Shown here piece by piece: positions 18,053-27,806 of a stretch of DNA of 64,000 nucleotides. Origin of the DNA: Olsenella profusa F0195 (lineage in GTDB: Bacteria > Actinomycetota > Coriobacteriia > Coriobacteriales > Atopobiaceae). Positions within the stretch are counted from its first letter, which is position 1, and the number at the start of each line of letters is the position of its first letter. Under the pieces are notes generated by a model. The model did not search any database. It saw nothing but the letters and a program-made list of their open reading frames with translations, and was not told the DNA's origin. The DNA lies in the NCBI RefSeq assembly GCF_000468755.1, contig NZ_AWEZ01000061.1:62001-126000 (forward strand), in the 5' to 3' direction. The position numbers and the translations under genes are program-made.

Positions 18053-18128
18053 GCACAACGGAGCGGGGGGCCGGGCCTCCCTGAACCGCACATAGGAAGG
18101 CACGCTTGGGAGAAGGGGATCGATCACG

Positions 18129-19547
18129 ATGAAGCGCTTCATGGACGACAAGGACTTCCTCATCAGCACCAAGACGGGCGAGGAGCTCTTCCACACCTAC
18201 GCGGAAGGGCTGCCCATCGTCGACTACCACTGCCACATCAGCCCCCAGGAGATCCTCGAGGACAGGCACTACGAGACCATCACCGACGTCTGGCTGGGTG
18301 GGGACCATTACAAGTGGCGCCTCATGCGCGCGAACGGCGTGGAGGAGCGCTACGTGACGGGTGACGCCGACCCTCGCGAGAAGTTCCAGAGGTGGGCCGA
18401 GACCCTCGAGAGGTGCATCGGCAACCCCGTTTACCAGTGGAGCCATCTCGAGCTCAAGCGCTTCTTCGGCTACGACGGCGTGCTGAGCGGCTCGACGGCG
18501 CAGGAGGTCTGGGACCTCGCGAACAGCAGGCTCGCGGAGGACGGCATGAGCTGCCGCGGTCTCATCGAGCGGTCCAACGTGCGCCTCATCTGCACGACCG
18601 ACGACCCCGCCGACACCCTCGAGTGGCACAGGAGGATCGCCGCCGACCCCTCGTTCAACGTGAAGGTCGTCCCGGCCATGCGTCCGGACAAGGCCCTTGG
18701 CATCGAGAAGCCCGGCTTCGGCGAGTACGTCGAGAGGCTGTCCGAGGTCTCCGGCGTGCAGGTCGACTCCTTCGACGACTTCAAGTGCGCCCTCTCGAGG
18801 CGCCTCGACTTCTTCGCCGAGATGGGGTGCAAGGCCTCCGACCACGCCCTCGACTACGTCATGGACGTCCCCGCCACCGAGGGGGAGGTCGAGAGGATCT
18901 TCGAGGCACGCCGCGGCGGCGCGGAGGTGCCCGAGGAGGACGTCCTCAAGTACAAGACGGCCTTCATGAGGTTCGTCGCAAGCGAGTACGTCCGCCTCGG
19001 CTGGGCGATGCAGCTCCACTACGGCTGCAAGCGCGACAACAACACCGCCATGTTCGAGCGGCTCGGCCCCGACACCGGCTACGACTGCATCAACAACCAC
19101 ACGCCCGCCGACCAGCTCGCCGACTTCCTCGATGACCTGAAGGAGTCGTCGGGGCTCCCCAAGACGATTCTCTACAGTCTCAACCCCAACGACAACATCA
19201 TCATCGACAGCATAGCAGGGTGCTTCCAGGAGGGACCGGCCGTCGGGAAGATTCAGCATGGCTCCGCGTGGTGGTTCAATGACTCCAACGACGGCATGCG
19301 CGCGCAGCTGTCCACCCTCGCCAACGAGGGTGTCCTGGGCAACTTCGTGGGGATGCTCACCGACTCCCGCAGCTTCCTGTCATACCCGCGTCACGAGTAC
19401 TTCCGCCGCGTCCTGTGCGGACTGATGGGTGAGTGGGTCGAGACCGGCATGTACCCGGATGACCGCATGACCCTGGGCACGATGATCCGCGATATCAGCT
19501 ACAACAACGCGGTCCGCTACTTCGGCTTCCCACTCGAGGAGGTCTAG
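18129..19547 (+). CDS. uxaC: Glucuronate/galacturonate isomerase
   Basis: Isomerises D-glucuronate to D-fructuronate and D-galacturonate to D-tagaturonate, the entry step for both uronate loci. The 472-residue TIM-barrel protein of the amidohydrolase-like UxaC family has the metal-site HCH at 34-36 (VDYHCHISPQEI). It also has WLGGDHYKWRLMRANGV, CTTDDPADTLEWH and QLHYGCKRDNN, all family-typical. Only this copy is in the window, so the mannonate branch at 44-47 kb depends on it as well. ATG at 18129 after AGAAGGGGAT. Confidence 0.96.
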   Translation: MKRFMDDKDFLISTKTGEELFHTYAEGLPIVDYHCHISPQEILEDRHYETITDVWLGGDHYKWRLMRANGVEERYVTGDADPREKFQRWAETLERCIGNPVYQWSHLELKRFFGYDGVLSGSTAQEVWDLANSRLAEDGMSCRGLIERSNVRLICTTDDPADTLEWHRRIAADPSFNVKVVPAMRPDKALGIEKPGFGEYVERLSEVSGVQVDSFDDFKCALSRRLDFFAEMGCKASDHALDYVMDVPATEGEVERIFEARRGGAEVPEEDVLKYKTAFMRFVASEYVRLGWAMQLHYGCKRDNNTAMFERLGPDTGYDCINNHTPADQLADFLDDLKESSGLPKTILYSLNPNDNIIIDSIAGCFQEGPAVGKIQHGSAWWFNDSNDGMRAQLSTLANEGVLGNFVGMLTDSRSFLSYPRHEYFRRVLCGLMGEWVETGMYPDDRMTLGTMIRDISYNNAVRYFGFPLEEV

Positions 19548-19590
19548 GGGAGGCTTGGGAGAGGCAGGACAGAGGGCAGGAGGAGAAGAG

Positions 19591-21054
19591 ATGGCCGAAG
19601 AGGGGAAAGGCGCCAACTCGGCTGCCGGGGTCGCAACCTCGGAACCGGATGAGGGCAGGAACATGAGGCTCAGCTGGCGCGAGAAGGTCTCCTACGGGTT
19701 CGGTGACTGTGGCAACGGCTTCATGTTCGACCTTGGTCAGGCGTACCTCACCAAGTTCTTCACCGATGTCGCGATGATCGCACCCGGCATGGTGGGCGTC
19801 ATCTTCGCGGTGACGAAGGTCTTCGACGCGTTCATGGACCCGCTCGCCGGCGCCTTCATCGACAGCAGGAGGGGCGACGGGAGGCAGGGGAAGTTCCGCC
19901 CCGTCATGATGGTCTCGGCCTGCATCCTGGCCGTCCTCACCGTGGTGACCTTCACGTCGCCGGGCCTCTCGACCGAGGGCAAGGTCGCCTACGCCTTCAT
20001 CACCTACATGGCCTGGGGTGTCGTGTACAGCTTCACCAACGTCCCCTACGGGTCGCTGGCCTCGGTGATGTCGCGTGACGTCAACGAGCGCGCCCAGCTG
20101 GCGACGACCAGGCAGGCGGGGTCGCTGTCGGCACAGCTCATCACCGGCGTCGCGTTCATCCCGCTCGTGCTGCTCTTCTCGGGGTCCATGGGCGTCGCGA
20201 ACGCCCATGGCTACACCATGGCGGCGGCCGTCATGGGCGCCTGCGGCGTACTGGGCTTCCTCGTGTGCTTCCTGGGGACCCGCGAGCACATCAAGGTCAA
20301 CCGCTCCACGGGCGGCAAGAGGGAGGGCATCGGGACCTATCTCAGGGTCGTGTTCACCAACAAGCCCCTCGGCGCGATCATCCTGCTGACCCTGTTCACC
20401 ATCTCCGCGATGAACACCAACAACACCATGATGGTGTACTTTTGCCAGTACAATTTGGGTGACATCAACCTGCAGCCCATCGTGAACGGCGTGATGATGG
20501 GCTCCTCCGTGGTGGCAATCCTGCTGATCCCTATCTTCGTCAAGCACTTCGGCAAGAAGAGGACCTGCGTGGTGTGCTTCATCGTCGGCGCCGTCGCGAA
20601 CTGCCTCAACTTCATCATCCCAACCAATGTCACGACCTTCATCGTCCTCGTCTCCGTCGGCTACGTCGCCCTCTCCATCCCCAACGGCATCACGTGGGCG
20701 TTCGTCTCCGACGTTATCGACTACGGCGAGTGGCACAGCGGCACCCGCAAGGAGGGCATCACCTACGCGGCGTTCAACTTCTCGCGCAAACTCGCACAGT
20801 CCCTCGCCGCGATCATCTCGTCGGGGATTCTTGCCGCGACCGGCTACGTCGCGAACCAGGCGCAGGGCGAGGGGACGCTCCTCGGCATCAAGGGTGCCAT
20901 GACCCTCTACCCGGCCATAGCGCTCGTCATGGCGGCACTGATCCTGTTCTTCCTGTACGGGATCTCGGATGACAGGTACCGGACGATCGCGGACGACCTC
21001 TCCAACGGCAGGTGGGAAGGGGGGACCATCGGGCAGGGGCCCGACGAAAGGTAG
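19591..21054 (+). CDS. GPH-family hexuronide:cation symporter
   Basis: A 487-residue membrane protein of the glycoside-pentoside-hexuronide family. It begins its conserved part with REKVSYGFGDCGNGFMFDL and has FMDPLAGAFIDSRR (the family DP(L/I)xG loop) and the conserved central NVPYGSL. The late segment WAFVSDVIDYGEWHSGTRKEG is the MelB/UidB-type motif before helix 11. About 12 hydrophobic segments are visible. Start at the ATG 19591 behind AGGAGGAG. Location between uxaC and the uronate reductase makes a uronate or uronide (for example pectin or glycosaminoglycan-derived) the likely substrate. Confidence 0.9.
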   Translation: MAEEGKGANSAAGVATSEPDEGRNMRLSWREKVSYGFGDCGNGFMFDLGQAYLTKFFTDVAMIAPGMVGVIFAVTKVFDAFMDPLAGAFIDSRRGDGRQGKFRPVMMVSACILAVLTVVTFTSPGLSTEGKVAYAFITYMAWGVVYSFTNVPYGSLASVMSRDVNERAQLATTRQAGSLSAQLITGVAFIPLVLLFSGSMGVANAHGYTMAAAVMGACGVLGFLVCFLGTREHIKVNRSTGGKREGIGTYLRVVFTNKPLGAIILLTLFTISAMNTNNTMMVYFCQYNLGDINLQPIVNGVMMGSSVVAILLIPIFVKHFGKKRTCVVCFIVGAVANCLNFIIPTNVTTFIVLVSVGYVALSIPNGITWAFVSDVIDYGEWHSGTRKEGITYAAFNFSRKLAQSLAAIISSGILAATGYVANQAQGEGTLLGIKGAMTLYPAIALVMAALILFFLYGISDDRYRTIADDLSNGRWEGGTIGQGPDER

Positions 21055-21161
21055 CGTCGGCCCGGCCCCGACGACGGGGCCCGACCGGCATCTGGAAGCC
21101 ATAGGGAAGCGGCCCTCGCTCACGGTGCTCGGGCGAGGGCCGCCCGAGCCGGGAGGTGCTC

Positions 21162-22673
21162 ATGGAGACGCTCAGCTACAAGACGTTGAAGGACATTGGC
21201 TACGACGGGTTCCTGCTTAAGGAGGCCCCGGAGAGGGTGCTCCAGTTCGGGGACGGCAACTTCCTCCGCGCGTTCGCGGAGCGCTTCATCGACCTGGCCA
21301 ACGAGCGGGCCGGCTACGACGGGAAGGTCGTGCTCGTCCAGCCGCACGCCACCTCGTTCGAGAGGGCCGACGCCCTCAACGCCCAGGATGGCCTGTACTC
21401 GCTCTACATGAGGGGCAGGGACGGCGGGTCCAAGGTGGACTCGATGCGGGTCATCTCGTGCGTGAGCAGGGTCCTCAATCCCAACCGCGCGGCCGATTAC
21501 GACGACATGATGGGGGTGGCACGCTCCAGGGACCTCGAGCTGGTCATCTCCAACACCACGGAGGCGGGGATCGCCTACGACCCCGCCTGCCGGCCTGACG
21601 ACCGGCCGCCCGCGAGCTTCCCCGCGAAGCTAGCCCAGGTGCTCCACGAGCGGTTCGTCGCGGGCCTGCCGGGCGTGATGATCCTGTCGTGCGAGCTCAT
21701 CGACCACAATGGGGACGAGCTGCGCCGCTGCGTGGACGCCCACGTCAAGCAGTGGGGCTGGGAGCCTGCGTTCACGGCCTGGCTCGATGAGGAGTGCACC
21801 TTCTGCACGACCCTCGTTGACTCCATCGTGCCGGGCGGCATCCGCGACAGGGCTGAAGCCTGGGCGCTTGACGAGCGCGCGGGCTTCCATGACGCATTCG
21901 CGGACGTGCGCGAGGTCTTCGACATGTGGGGCATCGAGGGCGCCCCCGGGCTCGCCGACCGGCTGCCCTTCAAGGCCGCCGGCCTCGACACGGTCTTCGT
22001 CACCCCGGACGTCACCCCCTACAAGAGGCGCAAGGTCCGCATCCTGAACGGCGCGCACACAGGCTTTGTCCCGGGAGCGTTCCTCGCGGGCTTCGACATC
22101 GTCCGCGACTGCATGCACGACGACGTCATACGCACCTTCATGAACGAGATGCTCGACGAGGAGGTCATCCCCACGCTTGTCCCCGAGCTGGAAGAGCAGG
22201 GGTGCCGCGACTTCGCCGCCCGCGTGCAGGAACGCTTCGACAACCCCTTCATTGACCACCAGCTCCTGAGCATCTGCCTGAACTCCGTGTCCAAGTGGCG
22301 CACCCGCGACCTGCCGACCCTCCTCGACTTCCACAGGGCCTCGGGGAGACTCCCGAGACGCCTGTCGATGAGCCTCGCGATGCTCCTCGCCTTCTACACC
22401 TCGGGCAACCCCAGCCTAGAGGAGGACGGCCTTCACCTGACGAGAGAGAACGGCGACGGCTACGTGGCGCATGACGAGGAGCGGGTCCTCGACTTCTTCA
22501 CCGCCCACGCCAGCGACGGGGACGCGCTGCTGGTCCATCACACGCTCACCGACAGCGACATGTGGGGCGAGGACCTCACCGCCATCCCCGGCCTCGAGGG
22601 ACTGGTGGCGCAAGACCTCTCGCTCATCCGTGCCGACGGCGCCCTTGAGGCGTTCCGGTCCGTGATAGGCTAG
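21162..22673 (+). CDS. uxaB: Tagaturonate reductase (altronate oxidoreductase)
   Basis: NADH-dependent reduction of D-tagaturonate to D-altronate. The 503-residue member of the mannitol dehydrogenase family has the N-terminal nucleotide-binding VLQFGDGNFLRAFAERF, which is the UxaB version of the motif. It also has SNTTEAGIAY, the central CTTLVDSIVPG, and the C-terminal-domain RILNGAHTGFVP with the catalytic Lys/Asn/His region. UxuB (fructuronate reductase) belongs to the same family, but the FGxGNFLRAF form and the adjacent uxaA favour UxaB. ATG 21162 follows GGGAGGTG. It could also reduce fructuronate. Confidence 0.88.
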   Translation: METLSYKTLKDIGYDGFLLKEAPERVLQFGDGNFLRAFAERFIDLANERAGYDGKVVLVQPHATSFERADALNAQDGLYSLYMRGRDGGSKVDSMRVISCVSRVLNPNRAADYDDMMGVARSRDLELVISNTTEAGIAYDPACRPDDRPPASFPAKLAQVLHERFVAGLPGVMILSCELIDHNGDELRRCVDAHVKQWGWEPAFTAWLDEECTFCTTLVDSIVPGGIRDRAEAWALDERAGFHDAFADVREVFDMWGIEGAPGLADRLPFKAAGLDTVFVTPDVTPYKRRKVRILNGAHTGFVPGAFLAGFDIVRDCMHDDVIRTFMNEMLDEEVIPTLVPELEEQGCRDFAARVQERFDNPFIDHQLLSICLNSVSKWRTRDLPTLLDFHRASGRLPRRLSMSLAMLLAFYTSGNPSLEEDGLHLTRENGDGYVAHDEERVLDFFTAHASDGDALLVHHTLTDSDMWGEDLTAIPGLEGLVAQDLSLIRADGALEAFRSVIG

Positions 22674-22707
22674 CAGGGCACAGGACAGCGAAGGGAGGGG
22701 AGAACCC

Positions 22708-24207
22708 ATGTACCGCGCCCTGAGGATCCAGAGGCAGGACAACGTCGCCGTGGCGCTCGAGGAGGTGCCCGCCGGTGGGGCGCTCGAGGTCGATCGCGAC
22801 GGCGAGCACCCCACAGGTCTCGTCGCCCTCGAGACCATACAGAGGGGTCACAAGGTCGCGACACGGGCCATCGCCGCCGGCGAGGACATCGTGAAGTACG
22901 GCGTCGCGATCGGCCACGCGACCCGGGACATCCCGCCCGGGGCATGGGTGCACACCCACAACATGGCGACCAACCTCTCGGGTGAGGTGGCCTACGCGTA
23001 CAGGCCGGAGCCGTGCGACCTCGAGCCCGTGGCCCCGGAGGGCTTCCGCGGGTTCCGCAGGGCGGACGGCCACGTGGCGGTCCGCAACGACATCTGGGTC
23101 GTACCGACGGTCGGGTGCGTGAACGGCGTGGCCAGGCGGCTCGCCGAGGAGAACCAGGACCTCGTCGGCGGGTCGGTCGGCACCATCCGCAGCCTCGAGC
23201 ACCCCTTCGGCTGCAGCCAGGCGGGGGCGGACCTGGACCAGACGAGCAGGCTCCTGGCGGCGTTGGTCCGCCACCCGAACGCAGGTGGCGTGCTGGTCGT
23301 GTCCCTCGGCTGCGAGAACCTCACCCACGAGCGGTTCCTTGAGGAGCTGGGACCCTACGACGAGGGGCGGGTGAGGTTCCTCACCTGCCAGGACGTGGGG
23401 GACGAGCTTGAGGCCGGCCGCGACATCCTGCGCCGGCTCGTCGGGTGCGCCCGCGGCTTCGAGCGGGTGGAGATACCCGTGGACGAGCTGGTCATCGGCC
23501 TGAAGTGCGGCGGGTCGGACGGGTTGTCGGGCATCAGCGCCAACCCCGTCATCGGGCGCGTCTCCGACATGCTCGTGGCACGCGGGGGGACCTCGGTCCT
23601 CGGGGAGGTGCCCGAGATGTTCGGCGCCGAGAGCTTCCTCATGGGGCGTTGCGCGAGCAGGGGGGTCTTCGACAAGGCCTGCGCGATGCTGAACGGCTTC
23701 AAACAGTACTTCATCAGCCATCACGAGCCGGTCTATGACAACCCCAGCCCCGGGAACAGGACGGGAGGCATCACCACCCTCGAGGACAAGGCCTGCGGGT
23801 GCGTCCAGAAGGGCGGGACGGCCCCGATCGAGGACGTCATCGGATACGGTGAGTCCGTGACCAGGCGTGGCCTCAACCTCGTTACGACCCCCGGCAACGA
23901 CCTGGTGTCCACGACCGCGCTCGCGGCGGCCGGTGCCCACCTCCTACTCTTCTCGACGGGGCGCGGGACACCCTTCGGTTCCGTGGTTCCGACGCTCAAG
24001 GTCTCGACGAACTCCGCCCTCGCCGCGAGGAAGCCCAGCTGGATCGACTATGATGCCGGCGTCGTGGTCAGCGGGGGCGCGTCCCTGGACGAGGTCGCGG
24101 CCGGGCTCTGGGGGCTCGTCCTCAAGGTCGCCTCCGGGGCGATGACGGCCTCCGAGACGAACGGATTCAGCGAGATCGCCATCTGGAAGGATGGGGTGAC
24201 GCTGTAG
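22708..24207 (+). CDS. uxaA: Altronate dehydratase
   Basis: Dehydrates D-altronate to 2-keto-3-deoxy-D-gluconate (KDG). The 499-residue UxaA/GarD-family protein has an N-terminal SAF-like domain (about 1-100, with HTHNMATNL) and a large catalytic domain. That domain shows RADGHVAVRNDIWVVPTVGCVN, EHPFGCSQ, GCENL, GLKCGGSDGLSGISANPV and GETSVLxE-like elements. The Cys/His-rich segments bind the iron cofactor in this family. Length and both domains are complete. Follows uxaB by 34 bases. Confidence 0.95.
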   Translation: MYRALRIQRQDNVAVALEEVPAGGALEVDRDGEHPTGLVALETIQRGHKVATRAIAAGEDIVKYGVAIGHATRDIPPGAWVHTHNMATNLSGEVAYAYRPEPCDLEPVAPEGFRGFRRADGHVAVRNDIWVVPTVGCVNGVARRLAEENQDLVGGSVGTIRSLEHPFGCSQAGADLDQTSRLLAALVRHPNAGGVLVVSLGCENLTHERFLEELGPYDEGRVRFLTCQDVGDELEAGRDILRRLVGCARGFERVEIPVDELVIGLKCGGSDGLSGISANPVIGRVSDMLVARGGTSVLGEVPEMFGAESFLMGRCASRGVFDKACAMLNGFKQYFISHHEPVYDNPSPGNRTGGITTLEDKACGCVQKGGTAPIEDVIGYGESVTRRGLNLVTTPGNDLVSTTALAAAGAHLLLFSTGRGTPFGSVVPTLKVSTNSALAARKPSWIDYDAGVVVSGGASLDEVAAGLWGLVLKVASGAMTASETNGFSEIAIWKDGVTL

Positions 24208-24255
24208 CCTGGCCCCGTGAGCGCCCCTTACACATCGAGGAGAGAGGTCCTTGGC

Positions 24256-25287
24256 ATGAACCTATCGGGAGACGTTCTGTGTTTCGGGGAACTGATGCTG
24301 CGACTGTCGCCGCCGAACAACCTCCGGATCGAGCAGGCGACGAGCTTCGACGCGCACTTCGGTGGCGCGGAGGCCAATGTGGCGTTCTCCCTCGCGTACC
24401 AGGGCGATGGGAGTTCCTATGTGTCCGTCGTCCCGAGGAACCGCATCGGCGACGCCGCGCTGCGCTCGCTGTCGGCCTACGGGGTCGACGTCTCCCGCGT
24501 CGTGCGCGACGGCGACCGGCTCGGCACCTACTTCTTCGAGGTGGGGGCGTCCGGGCGTCCGAACGGGTGCGTGTACGACCGGAAGTACTCGGCAATGGGC
24601 CTCGCTGCGCATGACGTCTTCGACTGGAGCGCAATCCTTGAGGGGGTGGGGACGTTCTACTTCTCCGGGGTCACCCCGGCCATCTCCCCGGAGCTGGCCC
24701 TCGCGTGCGGGCAGGCCCTGGCCGCCTGTCGCGAAAGGGGGGTCACGACCGTCTGCGACCTCAACTACCGGAAGCGGATGTGGGACCCCGAGGCGGCCCA
24801 ACGCATCATGGCGGGGCTGCTCCCGCTCGTGGACGTCTGCATCGCCAACGACGAGGACGCGCCGTCCTGCCTCGGCATCTCCCATGGGTCCGGCTCCCTC
24901 GCGACGGGCATCGAGGAGTCGGGCGAGTACGTGAGGATCGCCGAGGACGTGTGCCGGAGGTTCGGGTGCAGGCTCGTCGCGTCCGTGATCAGGGACATCC
25001 GCTCCGTCGAGGACTCCGACTGGATGGGGATGGTCTACGAGGACGGTGAAGCGTGCCTCTCGAGCGTGCATCACGTGCACGTCCTAGAGGGCGTCGCGGC
25101 AGGCGACGCGTTCGCCGCCGGTCTCATGCACGCGCTGCTGGCCGGGAGGGGGCCGCAGGTGGCCGCCGACTACGCCATCGCCGCGAGCGTGCTCAAGCTC
25201 ACCATCCGTGGCGACTCGAACCTTTCCAGCATCGAGGAGATCGAGGCGTCGATGGGGAGGGGGTCGGGGGTAAGGGTCTGCCGTTAA
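24256..25287 (+). CDS. kdgK: 2-keto-3-deoxygluconate kinase (locus 1)
   Basis: Phosphorylates KDG to KDPG. The 343-residue ribokinase/PfkB-family protein starts GDVLCFGELMLRLSPP and has FGGAEANVAFSLA and CDLNYRKRMW. Near residue 285 is the ATP/base motif VAAGDAFAAGL with the catalytic Asp; the usual GAGD reads AAGD here. Start at the ATG 24256 behind GAGGAGAGAGG; longer starts would run towards uxaA. A second KDG kinase of different sequence lies at 42470-43426. Confidence 0.9.
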   Translation: MNLSGDVLCFGELMLRLSPPNNLRIEQATSFDAHFGGAEANVAFSLAYQGDGSSYVSVVPRNRIGDAALRSLSAYGVDVSRVVRDGDRLGTYFFEVGASGRPNGCVYDRKYSAMGLAAHDVFDWSAILEGVGTFYFSGVTPAISPELALACGQALAACRERGVTTVCDLNYRKRMWDPEAAQRIMAGLLPLVDVCIANDEDAPSCLGISHGSGSLATGIEESGEYVRIAEDVCRRFGCRLVASVIRDIRSVEDSDWMGMVYEDGEACLSSVHHVHVLEGVAAGDAFAAGLMHALLAGRGPQVAADYAIAASVLKLTIRGDSNLSSIEEIEASMGRGSGVRVCR

Positions 25288-25336
25288 GCGACCGAGGGCA
25301 CGCAACGCCCGTGGGGCGCGGGTCTAGGGAGAGGTG

Positions 25337-25999
25337 ATGTGCACGATGGGAAGGTACATGGACGGGTTCTACGAGGGACTGGGGCAGATGGGCGTCGTTC
25401 CTGTCGTCGTGCTGGAGGATGCCAAGGACGCGGCGCCCCTGGCCGACGCGCTCGTGAGCGGCGGGTTGCCGTCCGCCGAGATCACGTTCCGCACCCCTGC
25501 GGCGGCGGAGTCGATTCGCCTCATGCATGAGGGACGCCCCGACATCCTCGTCGGGGCCGGCACCGTCCTGACCGTCGAACAGGCGACGGCCGCTGTCGCG
25601 GCGGGGGCGGGCTTCATCGTCAGCCCGGGGTTCAGCAGGGACGTCACGCTGTGGTGTCTTGCCCACGAGGTCCCCGTGCTCCCCGCAGCCGTCACGCCCA
25701 CGGAGGTGATGGCCGTGAGGGAGCTTGGGATCGACGTCACCAAGTTCTTCCCCGCCAAGCACTACGGCGGCCTGGCCACCATCGAGACGCTCGCGGCGCC
25801 CTTCGTCGGACATCGCTTCATGCCCACCGGAGGGGTCGACGCACGCAACCTGTCGGAGTACCTGAGCTGCCCGTCGGTCATCGCGTGCGGCGGGACGTGG
25901 ATGGTCAGGGCGGACCTGATCGCCGCGGGCAGATTCGACGAGGTCGAGAGGCTCTCACGGGAGGCCGCGGCCATCGTGGGGGAGTGCCGAGACAGATAG
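25337..25999 (+). CDS. kdgA: KDPG aldolase (locus 1)
   Basis: Class I aldolase splitting KDPG into pyruvate and glyceraldehyde 3-phosphate. The 220-residue protein has the catalytic Glu48 (AEITFRTP) and the Schiff-base Lys136 (VTKFFPAK), the phosphate-binding MPTGGVDARN, and VGAGTVLTVEQA. Several starts are possible (GTG 25334, ATG 25337, ATG 25346). The one given keeps the numbering of the homologue at 50526-51185. Last gene of uronate operon 1 and one of three KDPG aldolase genes in the window, one of them broken. Confidence 0.93.
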   Translation: MCTMGRYMDGFYEGLGQMGVVPVVVLEDAKDAAPLADALVSGGLPSAEITFRTPAAAESIRLMHEGRPDILVGAGTVLTVEQATAAVAAGAGFIVSPGFSRDVTLWCLAHEVPVLPAAVTPTEVMAVRELGIDVTKFFPAKHYGGLATIETLAAPFVGHRFMPTGGVDARNLSEYLSCPSVIACGGTWMVRADLIAAGRFDEVERLSREAAAIVGECRDR

Positions 26000-26100
26000 C
26001 ACGACGCTACGCCCCGGGCCTGCGACCCAGGAGGGTCCAAGGCCCGTGGTCGGGCCGGTGACCCTGGCCCCTCGTGCCCGCGCGCCCTCGGGTCCGAGGT

Positions 26101-26347
26101 CTAGCCGGGAAGGATCTCGATCCTCCGACCGTCAGGGTCGATGATGAAGTAGAGCCCATCCTAGGGTTCTCCATCTGGATGCTTCCCTTCTCCCCTGCTC
26201 CCCGGCACGTCCGCCCCGCACGCCACATCGCGCACGAAGGCCGCCTCCGGCGGCGCACGATGGTAGACAGGTCCCCCGACAGCCGGCGAGGGTGACCCTG
26301 GACCACCTCTGACGAGCTCTACCTCCCCTGACACCAAAAAAGCCCGA
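26101..26347 (-). pseudogene. VOC/glyoxalase-family remnant
   Basis: On the minus strand the last codons before the TAG at 26101-26103 read DGLYFIIDPDGRRIEILPG, an unmistakable C-terminal strand of a vicinal-oxygen-chelate domain with its metal-ligand Glu. Upstream, pieces such as GEVELVRG appear in other frames, so the rest of the domain is frameshifted and has no start. It follows the KDPG aldolase gene on the opposite strand; a VOC domain is also fused to the aldolase in locus 2. The remainder of 26000-26532 holds no recognisable gene. Confidence 0.5.
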
Positions 26348-26532
26348 ACCATCCCGGCACTTTGCCCTACCCACCCCTCACGTATCGGGTATCGAGGCGC
26401 GTTGCCAGCTGCGGTCGAGCGTCAGACGGTTCCGCATCGCGGCGGATGTGAGGTGGGGCGTCGGTCCCTCGGGCCGAACCTGTCCGCTTGGGCCACACGA
26501 CGGAATCGGTAGACGGAATCGGTAATGGCCGT

Positions 26533-27420
26533 CTACCAGCTGAGCAGCTCGTAGCCATCGTCGGTGACCACAAGCTGCACCTCCCATTGCGCAGAGGGCT
26601 TGCCATCCCTGGTGCGCACGACCCATCCGTTGGACCTATCCGTCTTGATGCTATGCGTACCCATGTTGACCATGGGCTCGATGGTGAAGCACAGTCCCGG
26701 TACCAGGATGGGGCCCGTGCCCGCCTTGGTGGTGAAGCCCACGAAGGGCTCCTCGTGGAACTCCTTGCCAATGCCGTGGCCCCCGTACTCCTCCACCACG
26801 GAGAAGCCCGCATCCGTCGCCACCTTGTTGACGGCGGCGCCCACGTCACCCAGGTGGCCCCAGGGCCTGATGGCGGCGAGACCCGCCTGCACCGACGCGT
26901 GACACACGTCCACCAGGCGCCTCCACTTGGGATCGACGCTGCCGATGCAGTACATGCGACTGGAATCGGAGAAGTAGCCGCCCTTGATGGTGGACATATC
27001 CACGTTGATGATGTCGCCGTCGCTGAGGACGTCCCCCTCGTCGGGAAAGCCGTGACAGACGACGTCGTTGATGGAGGTGCACACGCTGTAGGGGTAGCCC
27101 TCGAAGTTGAGGTCGGCCGAGACGGCATCGTGCGCGGCAAGGTAGTCGTTCACCCAGCCGTTGATGTCCATGGTGGAGACGCCAGCCTCGATATGCTCCC
27201 CCACGTAGTCCAGGATGCCCGTGTTGACCGCGGCGGACACCTTGATGCCCTCGATGTCGTCCGCGTTCTTATAGAGCCTGCGGGGCAGGACCTCCTCGCC
27301 CTGCCGCCAGAGCTGCTCGAGCCGATCGTCAAAGGCGCTGTGGCACCTCTTGTACTTCCTGCCGCTGCCGCACCAGCACTCCTCGTTGCGTCCCGGCGTC
27401 CTCATGCCGTCATAGCTCAT
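26533..27420 (-). CDS. map: Methionine aminopeptidase with N-terminal SEC-C zinc motif
   Basis: Removes the initiator methionine from nascent proteins. From the ATG at 27420 the protein has 295 residues. A short N-terminal SEC-C motif (ECWCGSGRKYKRCH, about 13-26) should bind zinc and help ribosome docking. The type I MetAP domain follows, with the metal ligands in INVDMSTIKGGYFSDSS, GHGIGKEFHEEP and FTIEPMV. The longer upstream frame is noncoding. Probably monocistronic; a promoter was not identified. Confidence 0.95.
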   Translation of the reverse strand: MSYDGMRTPGRNEECWCGSGRKYKRCHSAFDDRLEQLWRQGEEVLPRRLYKNADDIEGIKVSAAVNTGILDYVGEHIEAGVSTMDINGWVNDYLAAHDAVSADLNFEGYPYSVCTSINDVVCHGFPDEGDVLSDGDIINVDMSTIKGGYFSDSSRMYCIGSVDPKWRRLVDVCHASVQAGLAAIRPWGHLGDVGAAVNKVATDAGFSVVEEYGGHGIGKEFHEEPFVGFTTKAGTGPILVPGLCFTIEPMVNMGTHSIKTDRSNGWVVRTRDGKPSAQWEVQLVVTDDGYELLSW

Positions 27421-27806
27421 TGCATACCTCACGTCTTCCACTTGCGCAGCCGCTGGCTGCAGTCGCTCGCCCATCGGCCATGGTACCCCAGATGGCGCAA
27501 GCGTCAGCCTACACGGTCGCCACAGTCGTGTCACGGCCGAGCGAGATCTGCAAGAGGCAGCCGCCCGACTTCCCCAACGGTCGTGCGAGGTTTTCTCGCC
27601 AAAAATGTCTCGCGTGCTGACTGGAGTCCGCACGCGAGACAGAATCGGCCGAAAAACCCAGCACGACCGGAGGAGAACCCAGCACGATCAAAGCGGGACC
27701 AGCCAAGCCCGAAATAGGCCCCAAGCGCCTCGTCCCAGCGCAGTGGGACTCACCCACAGGTTCGTCTTCTGCCCCATAGCTGCAGGTACCCGCGGTCGGC
27801 CGCACG
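27421..27806. other. Intergenic region between map and ppc
   Basis: Contains the ppc terminator (27600-27641) and, at about 27653-27690, two close copies of ACCCAGCACGA spaced by about 20 bases. No gene recognised. Confidence 0.6.
27600..27641 (-). terminator. Rho-independent terminator of ppc
   Basis: On the minus strand, twelve-base perfect arms (TGTCTCGCGTGC and GCACGCGAGACA) around a 12-base loop are followed directly by TTTTT. It lies about 165 bases beyond the ppc stop. Confidence 0.8.

Noticed and set aside
26499-26530. Direct repeat GACGGAATCGGTA occurring twice in tandem
   Set aside because: Only two short copies right after map; not enough for a CRISPR or attachment-site call.
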